This document shows positions 24,254 through 33,545 of a stretch of 39,691 bases of DNA, in pieces. Below the pieces are notes generated by a model that was not told the origin of the DNA, did no database searches, and saw only the letters and a program-made list of their open reading frames with translations. Position 1 is the stretch's first letter, and the number at the start of each line of letters is the position of its first letter. A program made the translations under genes and the position numbers. Where the stretch lies: the NCBI GenBank assembly GCA_003242895.1, contig QKMY01000080.1, positions 1-39,691 of the forward strand. The letters are read 5' to 3'. Source of the stretch: Candidatus Margulisiibacteriota bacterium. GTDB lineage: Bacteria; Margulisbacteria; Riflemargulisbacteria; GWF2-39-127.

Positions 24254-25318
24254 TCAAATAAGGTCGTCTCTGCCTTTAGCGGTTAACGCATCAAGTACTT
24301 CTTTCACTTTTTGAGCGCTATCTTTATGACATAACAGAATGACATCATCCGTCTCAACAAGAACAACGTCCTTAACACCGACTGCTGCAATAAGCTTATT
24401 TGAGAAGCCGATTACATTAGTAGAATCGACAGCTACTGAATCTGCCATTTGGAAGTTATTCCCATATTCATCAATCTCCATGATCTCATACAAAGATGAC
24501 CACGACCCAACATCGTTCCAACCGACATCAAGAGCTATAAGCATAATTTTATCCGCATGCTCCATAATCCCATAATCTATTGATATTGAATTCGTCTGAG
24601 GGTAAATATTGTTGATACTCAAGATTTCACGTTCCGTACCAATAGCATTTTGTATTGTACACATCTGATCAAACAATAATGGAATTCTATTCTTTAACTC
24701 AGCAAAAAATACTGCAGTTGAAAAAACAAACATACCACCATTCCAATAATAATCCCCGGAAGAAAGATATTGCTGCGCAGTTTCTTTCTGCGGCTTTTCA
24801 ACAAAAGCAATTACTTCTTGAATTTCTAGACTGCTCCTTCGGGTCTTAATATAGCCATAACCGGTATGGGGGCTGGTAGGCTTAATACCAAATACAACAA
24901 TAGACATGTGCAAACGAGCATATTCAAATGCCTTCCGCGCTTTATCCACAAAGGTTAGCTCATCTTTAATAAGTTGATCGGACGGAACCACCATCACAAC
25001 AGAATTACTATTTTTTTTCTGAATATAGGCCATTCCCAAGGATATTGCCGGACAGGTATTGCGGCCAATTGGCTCTATAATAATTTGATGTGAAGAAATC
25101 TTCGGAAGCTGCTCTTTTATTAAGTTAACTTGTGATTCAGTTGTAACTATATATATGTTATCTTCAGGCAACACTTTCGCTATACGATTATAAGTAATCT
25201 GTAAAAAAGACTCTTTGTTATCCAGAGATAAAAATTGTTTTGGAAAACCCTTCTTACTTTTGGGCCAAAACCGAGTACCTCGACCACCGGCTAAAATAAG
25301 TGCATAATTATTGTGCAT
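24254..25318 (-). CDS. manC: Mannose-1-phosphate guanylyltransferase
   Basis: A 354-residue nucleotidyltransferase making GDP-mannose from mannose-1-phosphate and GTP. The motifs are LAGGRGTRFWPKSKKGFPKQF (about 8-28), FVEKP, WNGGMFVF and DVGWNDVGSW, all typical of the GMP subfamily. The C-terminal phosphomannose isomerase domain of the bifunctional form is absent. The frame is open back to 25363, but ATG 25318 is chosen because the conserved nucleotide-binding motif then starts near residue 8 and AAAGGA lies about ten bases upstream. The start overlaps the end of galE by 11 bases, suggesting coupling. It is last in the long minus-strand block. Confidence 0.93.
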   Translation of the reverse strand: MHNNYALILAGGRGTRFWPKSKKGFPKQFLSLDNKESFLQITYNRIAKVLPEDNIYIVTTESQVNLIKEQLPKISSHQIIIEPIGRNTCPAISLGMAYIQKKNSNSVVMVVPSDQLIKDELTFVDKARKAFEYARLHMSIVVFGIKPTSPHTGYGYIKTRRSSLEIQEVIAFVEKPQKETAQQYLSSGDYYWNGGMFVFSTAVFFAELKNRIPLLFDQMCTIQNAIGTEREILSINNIYPQTNSISIDYGIMEHADKIMLIALDVGWNDVGSWSSLYEIMEIDEYGNNFQMADSVAVDSTNVIGFSNKLIAAVGVKDVVLVETDDVILLCHKDSAQKVKEVLDALTAKGRDDLI

Positions 25319-26306
25319 TTCCGTTATATCCTTTCGGATGAGTTTTACACCAGTTCCAAGCATGACTGATTATTGTATGCAGATCATTATACTTTGGATG
25401 CCAGTTTAATTCCGACTTTATTTTTTCTGAACTTGCTACTAGTCTTGCCGGATCACCAGGCCTTCTGCTCCCTGTTTTATAAACAATTTCACAGCCTGTC
25501 ACCTCTCGCGTAGCCTTGATAACCTCTAAGACTGAGTGTCCATTGCCATTCCCAAGATTATAATAACCACTGCTTTTACCTGACTGCAATGCTTCCAGTG
25601 CCAGAATATGAGCAGAGGCCAAATCGTTGACATGAATATAATCGCGTACGCAGGTACCATCATCAGTATCATAATCTGTCCCAAAAATAAAAATAGCATC
25701 CCGTTGCCCTTGTGCAACCTGAAGGATTAACGGAATAAGATGCGATTCAGGTGAATGATCTTCCCCTATCCTGCCCTCAGGATCGGCTCCGGCGGCATTA
25801 AAATAACGAAGGCACATGTGGCGGACCCCATAAGCTTTTTCGTAATCTTGAAGAATTTTTTCGAATATTAACTTTGTTTTCCCATAGGGGTTCGTAGGAT
25901 TGGTAGCTTCATCTTCCGTAATAGGAATACTAGAGGGTTCTCCATATACAGCTGCCGAAGATGAGAATACAATTTTCTTAACATCCATCTCGACCATGAC
26001 ATCGAGGAGATTAATGCTATTAACAATATTATTATGATAATATTTTTGAGGATTGGAGACAGATTCACCGACTTCAGAAAACGCTGCAAAATGGATAACG
26101 GCGTCAATTTTGTACCGGTGAAAAACTTTTAGGAGTTCTTCTCTGTTCCCAATATCAGCATGTATGATTTCCCCGCCCAAAACCGCTTCTTTATGGCCTT
26201 TGATAAGACTATCTATGACAACGGGATAATAACCCAGTTTTTGAAGTTCCAACACAGTATGAGAACCGATATATCCTGCACCACCAGTTACTAATATATG
26301 CTTCAT
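25308..26306 (-). CDS. galE: UDP-glucose 4-epimerase
   Basis: A 332-residue extended short-chain dehydrogenase that interconverts UDP-glucose and UDP-galactose. The NAD-binding TGGAGYIGSH is at 7-16. The catalytic YGKTK places Y141 and K145, with the SSSAAVYG serine region at 115-122. The substrate-side RRPGDPARLVAS is near the C-terminus. Length is normal. AGGAG lies eight bases before ATG 26306. With manC, which it overlaps, it probably supplies sugar nucleotides for envelope polysaccharide. Confidence 0.95.
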   Translation of the reverse strand: MKHILVTGGAGYIGSHTVLELQKLGYYPVVIDSLIKGHKEAVLGGEIIHADIGNREELLKVFHRYKIDAVIHFAAFSEVGESVSNPQKYYHNNIVNSINLLDVMVEMDVKKIVFSSSAAVYGEPSSIPITEDEATNPTNPYGKTKLIFEKILQDYEKAYGVRHMCLRYFNAAGADPEGRIGEDHSPESHLIPLILQVAQGQRDAIFIFGTDYDTDDGTCVRDYIHVNDLASAHILALEALQSGKSSGYYNLGNGNGHSVLEVIKATREVTGCEIVYKTGSRRPGDPARLVASSEKIKSELNWHPKYNDLHTIISHAWNWCKTHPKGYNGNAQ

Positions 26307-26440
26307 TCATTATACTCCTAACCTTCGATTGCTTAATCTTAAAATGTCCATGTATTACACAAAAAATATAACACAATTTCCAAACAGTAGCAACTTACGC
26401 AATATTATTGTAATGAAAATAAAACCTGTAATTCCAGTTA

Positions 26441-27688
26441 TTATTCTCGTACCTGACCATTTCCTTCAACGATATACTTTATTGTTGTTAGCTCGACTAA
26501 TCCCATTGGACCACGGGCATGAAGTTTTTGAGTAGAAATACCTATTTCAGCGCCGAAACCGAATTCCCCGCCATCGGTGAACCTCGTTGATGCGTTAATG
26601 ATCACAGCTGCAGCATCCGTATTATCGACGAATTTATTAGCTGTAGTAATATTCTCTGTTACAATTGCTTCTGTATGCTTAGTTCCATATTCGTAAATGT
26701 GATCAATCGCTTCGTCAACAGTATCAACTATTTTGACTGATATTATGTAATCAGAAAATTCAGTCCTGTAATCCTGCTCGGTTGCGGGTTCAACACTGTT
26801 ATCGATTATTCTCGTTTTTTCACATCCTTTAATAAGGACACCGGCAGCTTTGTACATCTCCAAAATTCCGGGAAGAAATAACTCTGCTACATCTGCATGT
26901 ACAAGAAGCGATTCTGCTGCATTACAAACAGATGGCCGCTGGACTTTTGCATTATACGCAATTGCTTGTGCTTTAACCAAATCTGCCTCGGCATCAACAT
27001 AAACGTGGCAGTTGCCGACTCCTGTTTCTATCACAGGAATAGTAGCGTTTTTAACGACATTCTGTATCAGTCCTGCCCCACCTCGCGGAATAAGTAAATC
27101 TACATACCCATTAAGTGTCATCAGCTCATTGACCGACGCCCTGTCAGTATCTTCAATAAGTTGAACTATCTCGGCTGGCAACCCATTTGCCAGAGCTGCT
27201 TCCTGAAGACACTCGATAATTACTTTGTTAGAGTTAAGAGCGCTACTGCTCCCGCGGAGCAATACTACATTGCCGGACTTCAGACATAATCCAGCTGCAT
27301 CTACCGTCACATTCGGACGCGCTTCATAAATTATTCCTATTACTCCGATGGGAACCCTTTGCTTCCTTATCTTAAGCCCATTTGGCCTTACCCATCCATT
27401 AATCAACTCGCCAATAGGATCAGGCAAATTCTTCACGATCATAAGACCGTCTACCATGCCATAAACCCGAGCTTCATCAAGTCGCAGTCGATCCTGAAGG
27501 GCTATCGTCATGTTATTGCTGCGAGCGTTATCCATATCGGTAGCATTAGCTGCGACAATATCGCCTTTACGCTTTATGAGCATATCAGCCATTGACTGCA
27601 AAACATTATTCTTAACATTTGTTGAAGCTACCGCCATAACTCTTGAAGCCTCGCGTGCACGCATAGCTTTATCTTTTACTTCGCTCAC
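26441..27688 (-). CDS. proA: Glutamate-5-semialdehyde dehydrogenase (gamma-glutamyl phosphate reductase)
   Basis: A 415-residue aldehyde dehydrogenase superfamily enzyme for the second step of proline synthesis, reducing gamma-glutamyl phosphate with NADPH. The active-site Cys255 lies in QRPSVCNAAES. Also typical are GVIGIIYEARPNVTVDA, LIPRGGAGLI and the C-terminal FGFGAEIGISTQKLHARGPM. It starts with GTG 27688, with AAGGAG nine bases upstream overlapping the proB stop region. The gap to proB is 13 bases, so proBA are one unit. The order proB then proA is the usual one. Confidence 0.97.
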   Translation of the reverse strand: MSEVKDKAMRAREASRVMAVASTNVKNNVLQSMADMLIKRKGDIVAANATDMDNARSNNMTIALQDRLRLDEARVYGMVDGLMIVKNLPDPIGELINGWVRPNGLKIRKQRVPIGVIGIIYEARPNVTVDAAGLCLKSGNVVLLRGSSSALNSNKVIIECLQEAALANGLPAEIVQLIEDTDRASVNELMTLNGYVDLLIPRGGAGLIQNVVKNATIPVIETGVGNCHVYVDAEADLVKAQAIAYNAKVQRPSVCNAAESLLVHADVAELFLPGILEMYKAAGVLIKGCEKTRIIDNSVEPATEQDYRTEFSDYIISVKIVDTVDEAIDHIYEYGTKHTEAIVTENITTANKFVDNTDAAAVIINASTRFTDGGEFGFGAEIGISTQKLHARGPMGLVELTTIKYIVEGNGQVRE

Positions 27689-27701
27689 TGAAAATCACTC
27701 C

Positions 27702-28475
27702 TTATACCAAAAACTTTGTGCCTACTTTTTCACCGCTAAAAATATCGAAGATAACGTTCTTTCGCCGTCCATTCGCGATAATAACATTGACACCTAAATC
27801 TACTGCTTTTTTTGCTGCGCAGACTTTTGAATACATACCTCCGGTGCCTTTGCCGGATGTGCTTGTACCGCAGCCATCCAACAATTGTGCAGAAATCTCA
27901 GATACCTCTGCAATCAACTCTGCATTATCAAACTTCCGAGGATCCATGGAGTATAGTCCATCGATATCTGTAAGAATAATAAGAGCATTTGCATTCACAA
28001 GCTCAGTTACATAAACAGACAAACTGTCATTATCACCGAATTTGATTTCGTCAACGACAACAGAATCATTCTCATTAATAATCGGGACTACCTTCCCATT
28101 AATTAATGTTAAGAGAGTATTCTGAGCGTTAATATAGCGTTCATTATGACTCAAACCATCATGTGTCAACAGTAGCTGCCCTATAGTAATACCTTTTACA
28201 GAAAAAAACCGGTTATATTCATTCATTAAAAGGCTCTGACCAATTGCTGCAACTGCTTGTTTTTCAGGAATTGATTTCGGTAGTATCCCTAACTTTTCGG
28301 AACCGCACACTTGAGCTCCGGAGGTTACGACACAAACTTCGATCCCTTTCAAGTGAATTGCTGCGATTTGTTCGACTAAATGCCGTAAATTATTCAGATC
28401 CAGCTTTCCATTTTCTTCTGTTAATATATTAGAGCCTATTTTAATAACAACCCGTTTATATTCCTTATACCTCAT
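27702..28475 (-). CDS. proB: Glutamate 5-kinase lacking the PUA domain
   Basis: A 257-residue amino acid kinase catalysing the first step of proline synthesis, phosphorylation of glutamate. It shows the ATP-site VVIKIGSNIL (9-18), TSGAQVCG (51-58), NENDSVV and the late GTGGMYSKVCAA segment. E. coli ProB is about 367 residues with a C-terminal PUA domain. Here the protein ends right after the kinase domain (GEKVGTKFLV). This is a known shorter form rather than a truncation, since the stop is followed at once by proA. AAAGGA lies seven bases or so before ATG 28475. Confidence 0.95.
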   Translation of the reverse strand: MRYKEYKRVVIKIGSNILTEENGKLDLNNLRHLVEQIAAIHLKGIEVCVVTSGAQVCGSEKLGILPKSIPEKQAVAAIGQSLLMNEYNRFFSVKGITIGQLLLTHDGLSHNERYINAQNTLLTLINGKVVPIINENDSVVVDEIKFGDNDSLSVYVTELVNANALIILTDIDGLYSMDPRKFDNAELIAEVSEISAQLLDGCGTSTSGKGTGGMYSKVCAAKKAVDLGVNVIIANGRRKNVIFDIFSGEKVGTKFLV

Positions 28476-28518
28476 AAACTTATTCCTTTATGTATTTTGA
28501 TAGAAGCCCTGGCAATAA

Positions 28519-29559
<1,041 letters not shown>

Positions 29560-29579
29560 TTAAAACTCCTTTAAAAGCA

Positions 29580-29607
29580 TAAGTCCCATGAATTATCATG
29601 GGACTTA
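29580..29607 (-). terminator. Perfect 12-bp hairpin between rpmA and obgE
   Basis: TAAGTCCCATGA pairs perfectly with TCATGGGACTTA around ATTA. On the minus strand it is followed by ATGCTTTT and then the obgE ribosome binding site. It is probably a partial terminator or processing site that lowers obgE relative to the ribosomal protein genes. Confidence 0.6.
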
Positions 29608-29636
29608 GCAATAGAAAATAATTAATTTAATTACAG

Positions 29637-29891
29637 CTATTCAGCAAGTACGCTTACAGCCTGCTTTACCTTAGATATCTTTTTAAACTCAACTCTACCA
29701 TCGATTAAAGCATATATTGTATAATCTCTGCCAAGTCCTACATTCACGCCCGGTTTTACCTTAGTACCTCGTTGACGTAGAATAATGTTTCCGGCTTTTA
29801 CCGCTTGTCCTCCGAATTTTTTAACTCCTAGATATTTCGGATTACTATCTCTTCCGTTTGATGAGCTTCCTTTTCCTTTTTTATGAGCCAT
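29637..29891 (-). CDS. rpmA: 50S ribosomal protein L27
   Basis: An 84-residue L27, located near the peptidyl-transferase centre. It begins [19 protein letters not shown] and continues with [19 protein letters not shown], the family hallmarks. There is no N-terminal extension of the Firmicutes kind cleaved by the Prp protease. In agreement, no prp (ysxB) gene lies between rplU and rpmA, only a 72-base gap. A GAGAGTGAG stretch upstream may be the ribosome binding site. Confidence 0.98.
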   Translation of the reverse strand: MAHKKGKGSSSNGRDSNPKYLGVKKFGGQAVKAGNIILRQRGTKVKPGVNVGLGRDYTIYALIDGRVEFKKISKVKQAVSVLAE

Positions 29892-29963
29892 TCTAAACTC
29901 ACTCTCTTTCCATTATTAATATTATAACAGTCAAAAATACCGTTGTTGATTAGCTTAATTAAT

Positions 29964-30338
29964 TTATTTTGCTGCTACTTCTGCTGGTATGCCTATCTTT
30001 GAGGTTTCTTTCACTTCACTAATTGAACCAGCTTCGATTGTCTCTATCTTTACTTGTGATAATAGCTGTCTGTGTCCATTTTTTCTTCGATAGCCTGTTT
30101 TTCTCTTGAATTTATAGATAATTACTTTATCATCTTTTGCTGTTTCGATAAGTGTGCCCACTACTTTTGCATTTTCAACATATGGCATTCCGATAATTGG
30201 ATCACCCTCGCCAGCTAGTAATAATACTTTATTAAATTCTACTTTTGAAGAGTTCTCAGCTTCTAATTTTTCTATAAAGATCGTAGATCCTATTTTAACT
30301 TTATATTGTTTACTTCCAGTTTCAATTACAGCATACAT
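29964..30338 (-). CDS. rplU: 50S ribosomal protein L21 with C-terminal extension
   Basis: A 124-residue L21. It starts MYAVIETGSKQYKV and carries the conserved KFKRKTGYRRKNGHRQLLS, which binds 23S rRNA. About 20 residues beyond the usual end (SISEVKETSKIGIPAEVAAK) form an uncharacterised tail. The best ribosome binding site, AGGAGG, lies about 12 bases before ATG 30338, longer than ideal. A small stem-loop at 30369-30388 lies in the leader. The gene follows metF on the same strand by 60 bases. Confidence 0.97.
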   Translation of the reverse strand: MYAVIETGSKQYKVKIGSTIFIEKLEAENSSKVEFNKVLLLAGEGDPIIGMPYVENAKVVGTLIETAKDDKVIIYKFKRKTGYRRKNGHRQLLSQVKIETIEAGSISEVKETSKIGIPAEVAAK

Positions 30339-30368
30339 CTTCTTGACTTGCCTCCTAGGGTTATTTAT

Positions 30369-30388
30369 GTTCGCCAGCTAAGGCTAAC
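30369..30388 (-). promoter_or_regulatory. Leader stem-loop of rplU
   Basis: GTTAGCC and GGCGAAC pair (one mismatch) around a 6-base loop, about 30 bases before the L21 start codon. The position suits a ribosomal-protein autoregulatory leader, but I cannot confirm a known leader family. Confidence 0.35.
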
Positions 30389-30398
30389 ACCTCTAATA

Positions 30399-31283
30399 TT
30401 ATTTGTCAATACTTACTTCTTTTAGAATCTCGGCAATCACGTCTACCGCGCCCATTGTCATGAAATGCACACCCGCGCATTCTGGTTGAATCGCTTCGAT
30501 TGTTTCTACTGCAATTTCAATACCTTCTTTATAAGGATCTTTAGTATTTTCCATACGTCGAAGAATTGTCTCAGGAATAGAAACCCCCGGAACATTATCA
30601 TTGAGAAAATGAGCAATCTTAGCTGATTTAAGAGGAAAAATCCCGCCAAGTACCGAAACAGCAGGAGGAACTTCTTCTAAGAACTCAAGAAACTGATCAA
30701 TATCATAGATAGTCTGTGTCTGGATAAACTCAGCACCTTCGTTTATTTTTTTTTGAAGTTTGATTAATTGTGGTTCCTGAGGCTGGGCTCCATGATTAGC
30801 GACCACCCCAACGATAAAATCAGGAGATCCTTTTAATTCTTTTCCGGCAAAATCTTTGCCACCGGGCATAACTTGTTTCAGTAAATGGACTAGCTGAACA
30901 GAATCTATATCAAACACAGGCTTAGCAAACGGATGATCGCCACTTAACGGATAATCACCGGTTATCGCTAATATATTTTTTATACCAAGCGCACTCGCAC
31001 CTAATATATCTGATTGAAGAGCTAGAATATTCCTATCCCTGCAGGTTATCTGAAATATAGTCTCGAATCCCTGAGACTCTAATAAATGGCAAATAGCCAG
31101 AGCAGACATCCTCATGGTAGATCTTTGATTATCAGTAATATTAAAAGCAGAAACATATGTGCTTAACGCTTCTGCCTGATCAAGCAAATAATTATACTCA
31201 ACACCTTTGGGTGGAGATAATTCAGCGGTTACAACAAACTTTTTTGTTAGCAGGTCCTTATGCAGTCTACTTTTATACAGCAT
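30399..31283 (-). CDS. metF: Methylenetetrahydrofolate reductase
   Basis: A 294-residue MetF-type TIM barrel that reduces 5,10-methylene-THF to 5-methyl-THF. It shows FVVTAELSPPKG at 16-27, FNITDNQRS (about 47-55), LAITGDYP and the long C-terminal substrate region QTQTIYDIDQFLEFL. The sequence resembles the acetogen/anaerobe type that works with MetV. metV precedes it by 26 bases. AAGGAAA precedes ATG 31283. The methyl group formed could feed methionine synthesis or the Wood-Ljungdahl methyl branch; no other gene of that pathway is in the window. Confidence 0.94.
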   Translation of the reverse strand: MLYKSRLHKDLLTKKFVVTAELSPPKGVEYNYLLDQAEALSTYVSAFNITDNQRSTMRMSALAICHLLESQGFETIFQITCRDRNILALQSDILGASALGIKNILAITGDYPLSGDHPFAKPVFDIDSVQLVHLLKQVMPGGKDFAGKELKGSPDFIVGVVANHGAQPQEPQLIKLQKKINEGAEFIQTQTIYDIDQFLEFLEEVPPAVSVLGGIFPLKSAKIAHFLNDNVPGVSIPETILRRMENTKDPYKEGIEIAVETIEAIQPECAGVHFMTMGAVDVIAEILKEVSIDK

Positions 31284-31309
31284 ACTTATAGCTTTCCTTA
31301 TTGCTTTTG

Positions 31310-31957
31310 TCAGCTCTTACGTTCGGTATTAAATCTGGTGCGAATATTATTTTTGGAGTTATCCTTCGGAGGTTGATAGCTATTCAGAAAACTCAGTTTG
31401 TCCAGTTTCTTCAAGCGCTCATAAATCAGAAACCAGGCACAGTCATTATTTCTGTTTACTTCACATTTCCCTTCGGACGATCCTCCGCAGGGCCCATTTA
31501 AAAGATGTTTCGGACATCTCGTTACAGGACAGATATTGCCGGTTTTTGCCAATACACACTCTCCGCACATCGAACAGACTTTATCAAAAGTAGAAAGGTT
31601 TTTAATTTTTCCCAGAAATAGGCTGTTCAACCCCGGAACTACATAATTATCAATAACGCTATTAACTGCCTGTACCCCGGAACCACAGGCAAGTACAAGA
31701 ACTGCGTCTTCCGGAGTTAGAGAAGACTTCTTTAAATCTCTCTTAACTAAACGTTCATCACATCCGGTTGCAATAACAGCTGTTCCAGTTATTGTTTTCC
31801 CTGATGCGGCTAATTTTTCAGCCAGTTGAGCAACTTCTTTTTCTCCACCCGTTGCGCAGGAGGTCGCACAATCTCCGCAACCAACAACGAATATGGAGTC
31901 ACTGGCTTTTAGGGAATGTGCTATTTCTTCAAAAGGCTTTTGATCAGAAATTATCAT
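31310..31957 (-). CDS. metV: MetV-type zinc protein (partner of MetF)
   Basis: A 215-residue Cys-rich protein of the MetV / methylene-THF reductase C-terminal family. Cys motifs are CGDCATSC (27-34), then CSMCGEC and CPVTRCPKHLLNGPCGG, and a last GKCEVNRNNDCAW. In acetogens MetV forms a complex with MetF and supplies a zinc/electron-transfer partner. Order and spacing (26 bases to metF) match that pairing. No clear ribosome binding site precedes ATG 31957. A 72-residue acidic Cys protein is encoded 18 bases upstream. Confidence 0.9.
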   Translation of the reverse strand: MIISDQKPFEEIAHSLKASDSIFVVGCGDCATSCATGGEKEVAQLAEKLAASGKTITGTAVIATGCDERLVKRDLKKSSLTPEDAVLVLACGSGVQAVNSVIDNYVVPGLNSLFLGKIKNLSTFDKVCSMCGECVLAKTGNICPVTRCPKHLLNGPCGGSSEGKCEVNRNNDCAWFLIYERLKKLDKLSFLNSYQPPKDNSKNNIRTRFNTERKS

Positions 31958-31975
31958 ATGAGTACTATTTAATAA

Positions 31976-32194
31976 TTATTCTGTATCTACTTCTATATCG
32001 TAGTCATAATCAAAATCAAAGTCGACCTCAGCTGGTTCTTCAGACCCTGAGACAGCAAACTCTTTTTCTCTCCAATTAAATATTCTAGAGTTTCTCTCAA
32101 CTTCTTCTTGAATTTTTTCCAATGGTTTATTGTAGCAATCGGAACATGTGTCATATTCCAATCCATGGATGCATATTGTAATTTCTTCTGCCAT
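31976..32194 (-). CDS. Small acidic protein with CxH-CxxC motif
   Basis: A 72-residue protein I cannot assign to a family. It begins with C8, H10, C17 and C20 (CIHGLEYDTCSDC), a spacing suited to a single zinc knuckle. It ends in a strongly acidic tail of D, E, F and Y (EVDFDFDYDYDIEVDTE). A GAGGTGAG site six bases before ATG 32194 supports translation. It lies between tyrA (36 bases) and metV (18 bases) in the same direction, so it is co-transcribed. Its Cys/His content next to zinc-dependent MetV is suggestive only. Confidence 0.75.
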   Translation of the reverse strand: MAEEITICIHGLEYDTCSDCYNKPLEKIQEEVERNSRIFNWREKEFAVSGSEEPAEVDFDFDYDYDIEVDTE

Positions 32195-32230
32195 TATTTC
32201 TCACCTCAAATTAATTTTTTACCTAGGTAA

Positions 32231-33100
32231 TTATTTACTCTCACCATTGTGGGTAAGTTTTTTTCTTGTGCCTATCGCATTTTCAAAATAATCCAGCAAC
32301 TCTTTTTCTTTATTTAATTTTATCAGGCTTTCCATATAATTCAAATTATCTTTAAACGCGTTGATCATCAAAAGTATCTGATCTTTATTTGTGACACAAA
32401 CATCTTTTCCCCATAAAGACGGGGACGAAGAAACTCTTGTCGTGTCTTTAAAACCGGAAGCCGCAACCCTGAGAAAAATCGCAGAATTCTCGTGGGTCCC
32501 AATAGTATTGACAAGTGTGGCTGCCATTAAATATGGCAAATGACTAATAGCTGCAACGGCAAGATCGTGCTCATCAGGAGACAAATATTCAATCTTCATC
32601 CCTAGCTTTTCTATAAAATAATTCAATTTTATGATCTTCTGGTTATCAGGAGTCTTATAGGGCGTCAAAATAAATTTTGCCCCGTCAAACAAGTTTTTGT
32701 CCGCTGCATCGATACCGGATTTTTCAGAACCAGCCATAGGATGCCCGCCTATAAAAGTAACTCCTTCAGGAAGTGAATTACTAAGTTCATACACGATCTT
32801 CTTTTTGGTACTGCCAACATCGACGACAATGGCATCCGACCTTAAGTAAACAGAAATCTCTTTAACAATATCTGTTACCGAATCGATAGAAGTACAAACC
32901 ATAATCAGATTCGAATTTTTTATACTATTAATCAGGTCGGTAGTGCCTTCATCGATAATTCCTTTATCAAGCGCTTCTTTTATCGTTTCTTCCCTACGAG
33001 CATACCCAACTACCCTGGCTAATTTTTTGTCTTTTATTTTCCAAGCCAGAGAACCGCCGATTAAGCCTAGCCCAATAACAGTAACTTGATCTATCCTCAT
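32231..33100 (-). CDS. tyrA: Prephenate dehydrogenase
   Basis: A 289-residue NAD(P)-dependent prephenate dehydrogenase for tyrosine synthesis. The nucleotide-binding GLGLIGGS is at 10-17. GGHPMAGSEKSG and AISHLPYLMAATLVN hold substrate and catalytic residues. FKDTTRVSSSPSLW is another family block. It is monofunctional: neither a chorismate mutase domain nor an ACT domain is fused. aroH lies 26 bases upstream, so the two supply consecutive steps from chorismate. AGGGGG lies about six bases before ATG 33100. Confidence 0.94.
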   Translation of the reverse strand: MRIDQVTVIGLGLIGGSLAWKIKDKKLARVVGYARREETIKEALDKGIIDEGTTDLINSIKNSNLIMVCTSIDSVTDIVKEISVYLRSDAIVVDVGSTKKKIVYELSNSLPEGVTFIGGHPMAGSEKSGIDAADKNLFDGAKFILTPYKTPDNQKIIKLNYFIEKLGMKIEYLSPDEHDLAVAAISHLPYLMAATLVNTIGTHENSAIFLRVAASGFKDTTRVSSSPSLWGKDVCVTNKDQILLMINAFKDNLNYMESLIKLNKEKELLDYFENAIGTRKKLTHNGESK

Positions 33101-33126
33101 ATTATACCCCCTACCATTAATCTAAA

Positions 33127-33495
33127 TTAATCAGTCTTTTCAAGGTCAGGACGAAGTGCCTTTGCTTTTCTTAGATATATATGCCGTATTTCAGTCTGTT
33201 TTTTATCTGTGTTAATGTGCATAAGTATGCGGATACAACTTTTCAAACTTGGCTGAATCGGAACTTCCCGACTGCACAATAAAGGAACATCCCGCATTCC
33301 TATTTCTCTCGCAGCTACAGCAGGAAACTGCGCATCAAGGTCATCAGTCAGTGTGAAAAAGATACTTGCAATCTCTTCCAGATCTACTTCATTGGCAGAA
33401 ATTACTTCCAGCAATAACTCTTTGGTCGCAGCAACAATTGACTTTGCCAGGTTCTCTTCTACAGTTATTGCTCCTCGAATTCCGCGTACTCTCAT
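33127..33495 (-). CDS. aroH: Monofunctional chorismate mutase, AroH class
   Basis: A 122-residue AroH-type chorismate mutase (trimeric barrel class), making prephenate. It starts MRVRGIRGAITVEENL with R4 and R7, and has FTLTDDLDAQFPA. The late CIRILMH and the IRHIYLRKAKALRPDL tail match the B. subtilis enzyme closely in layout. Length is normal. GGAG precedes ATG 33495. It lies directly before tyrA, whose substrate it makes. Confidence 0.95.
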   Translation of the reverse strand: MRVRGIRGAITVEENLAKSIVAATKELLLEVISANEVDLEEIASIFFTLTDDLDAQFPAVAAREIGMRDVPLLCSREVPIQPSLKSCIRILMHINTDKKQTEIRHIYLRKAKALRPDLEKTD

Positions 33496-33545
33496 ATAAC
33501 TCCACTATTTTAATATAGTATTATTGGATACAAATATGGCAGATA

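Noticed and set aside
25319-25363. 15-residue extension of the guanylyltransferase
   Set aside because: It would overlap galE by 56 bases and move the nucleotide-binding motif away from its usual N-terminal position; ATG 25318 has a suitable ribosome binding site.
27702-28475. Truncation of proB
   Set aside because: The missing PUA domain is a known natural variant; the kinase domain is complete and proA begins 13 bases later with its own ribosome binding site.
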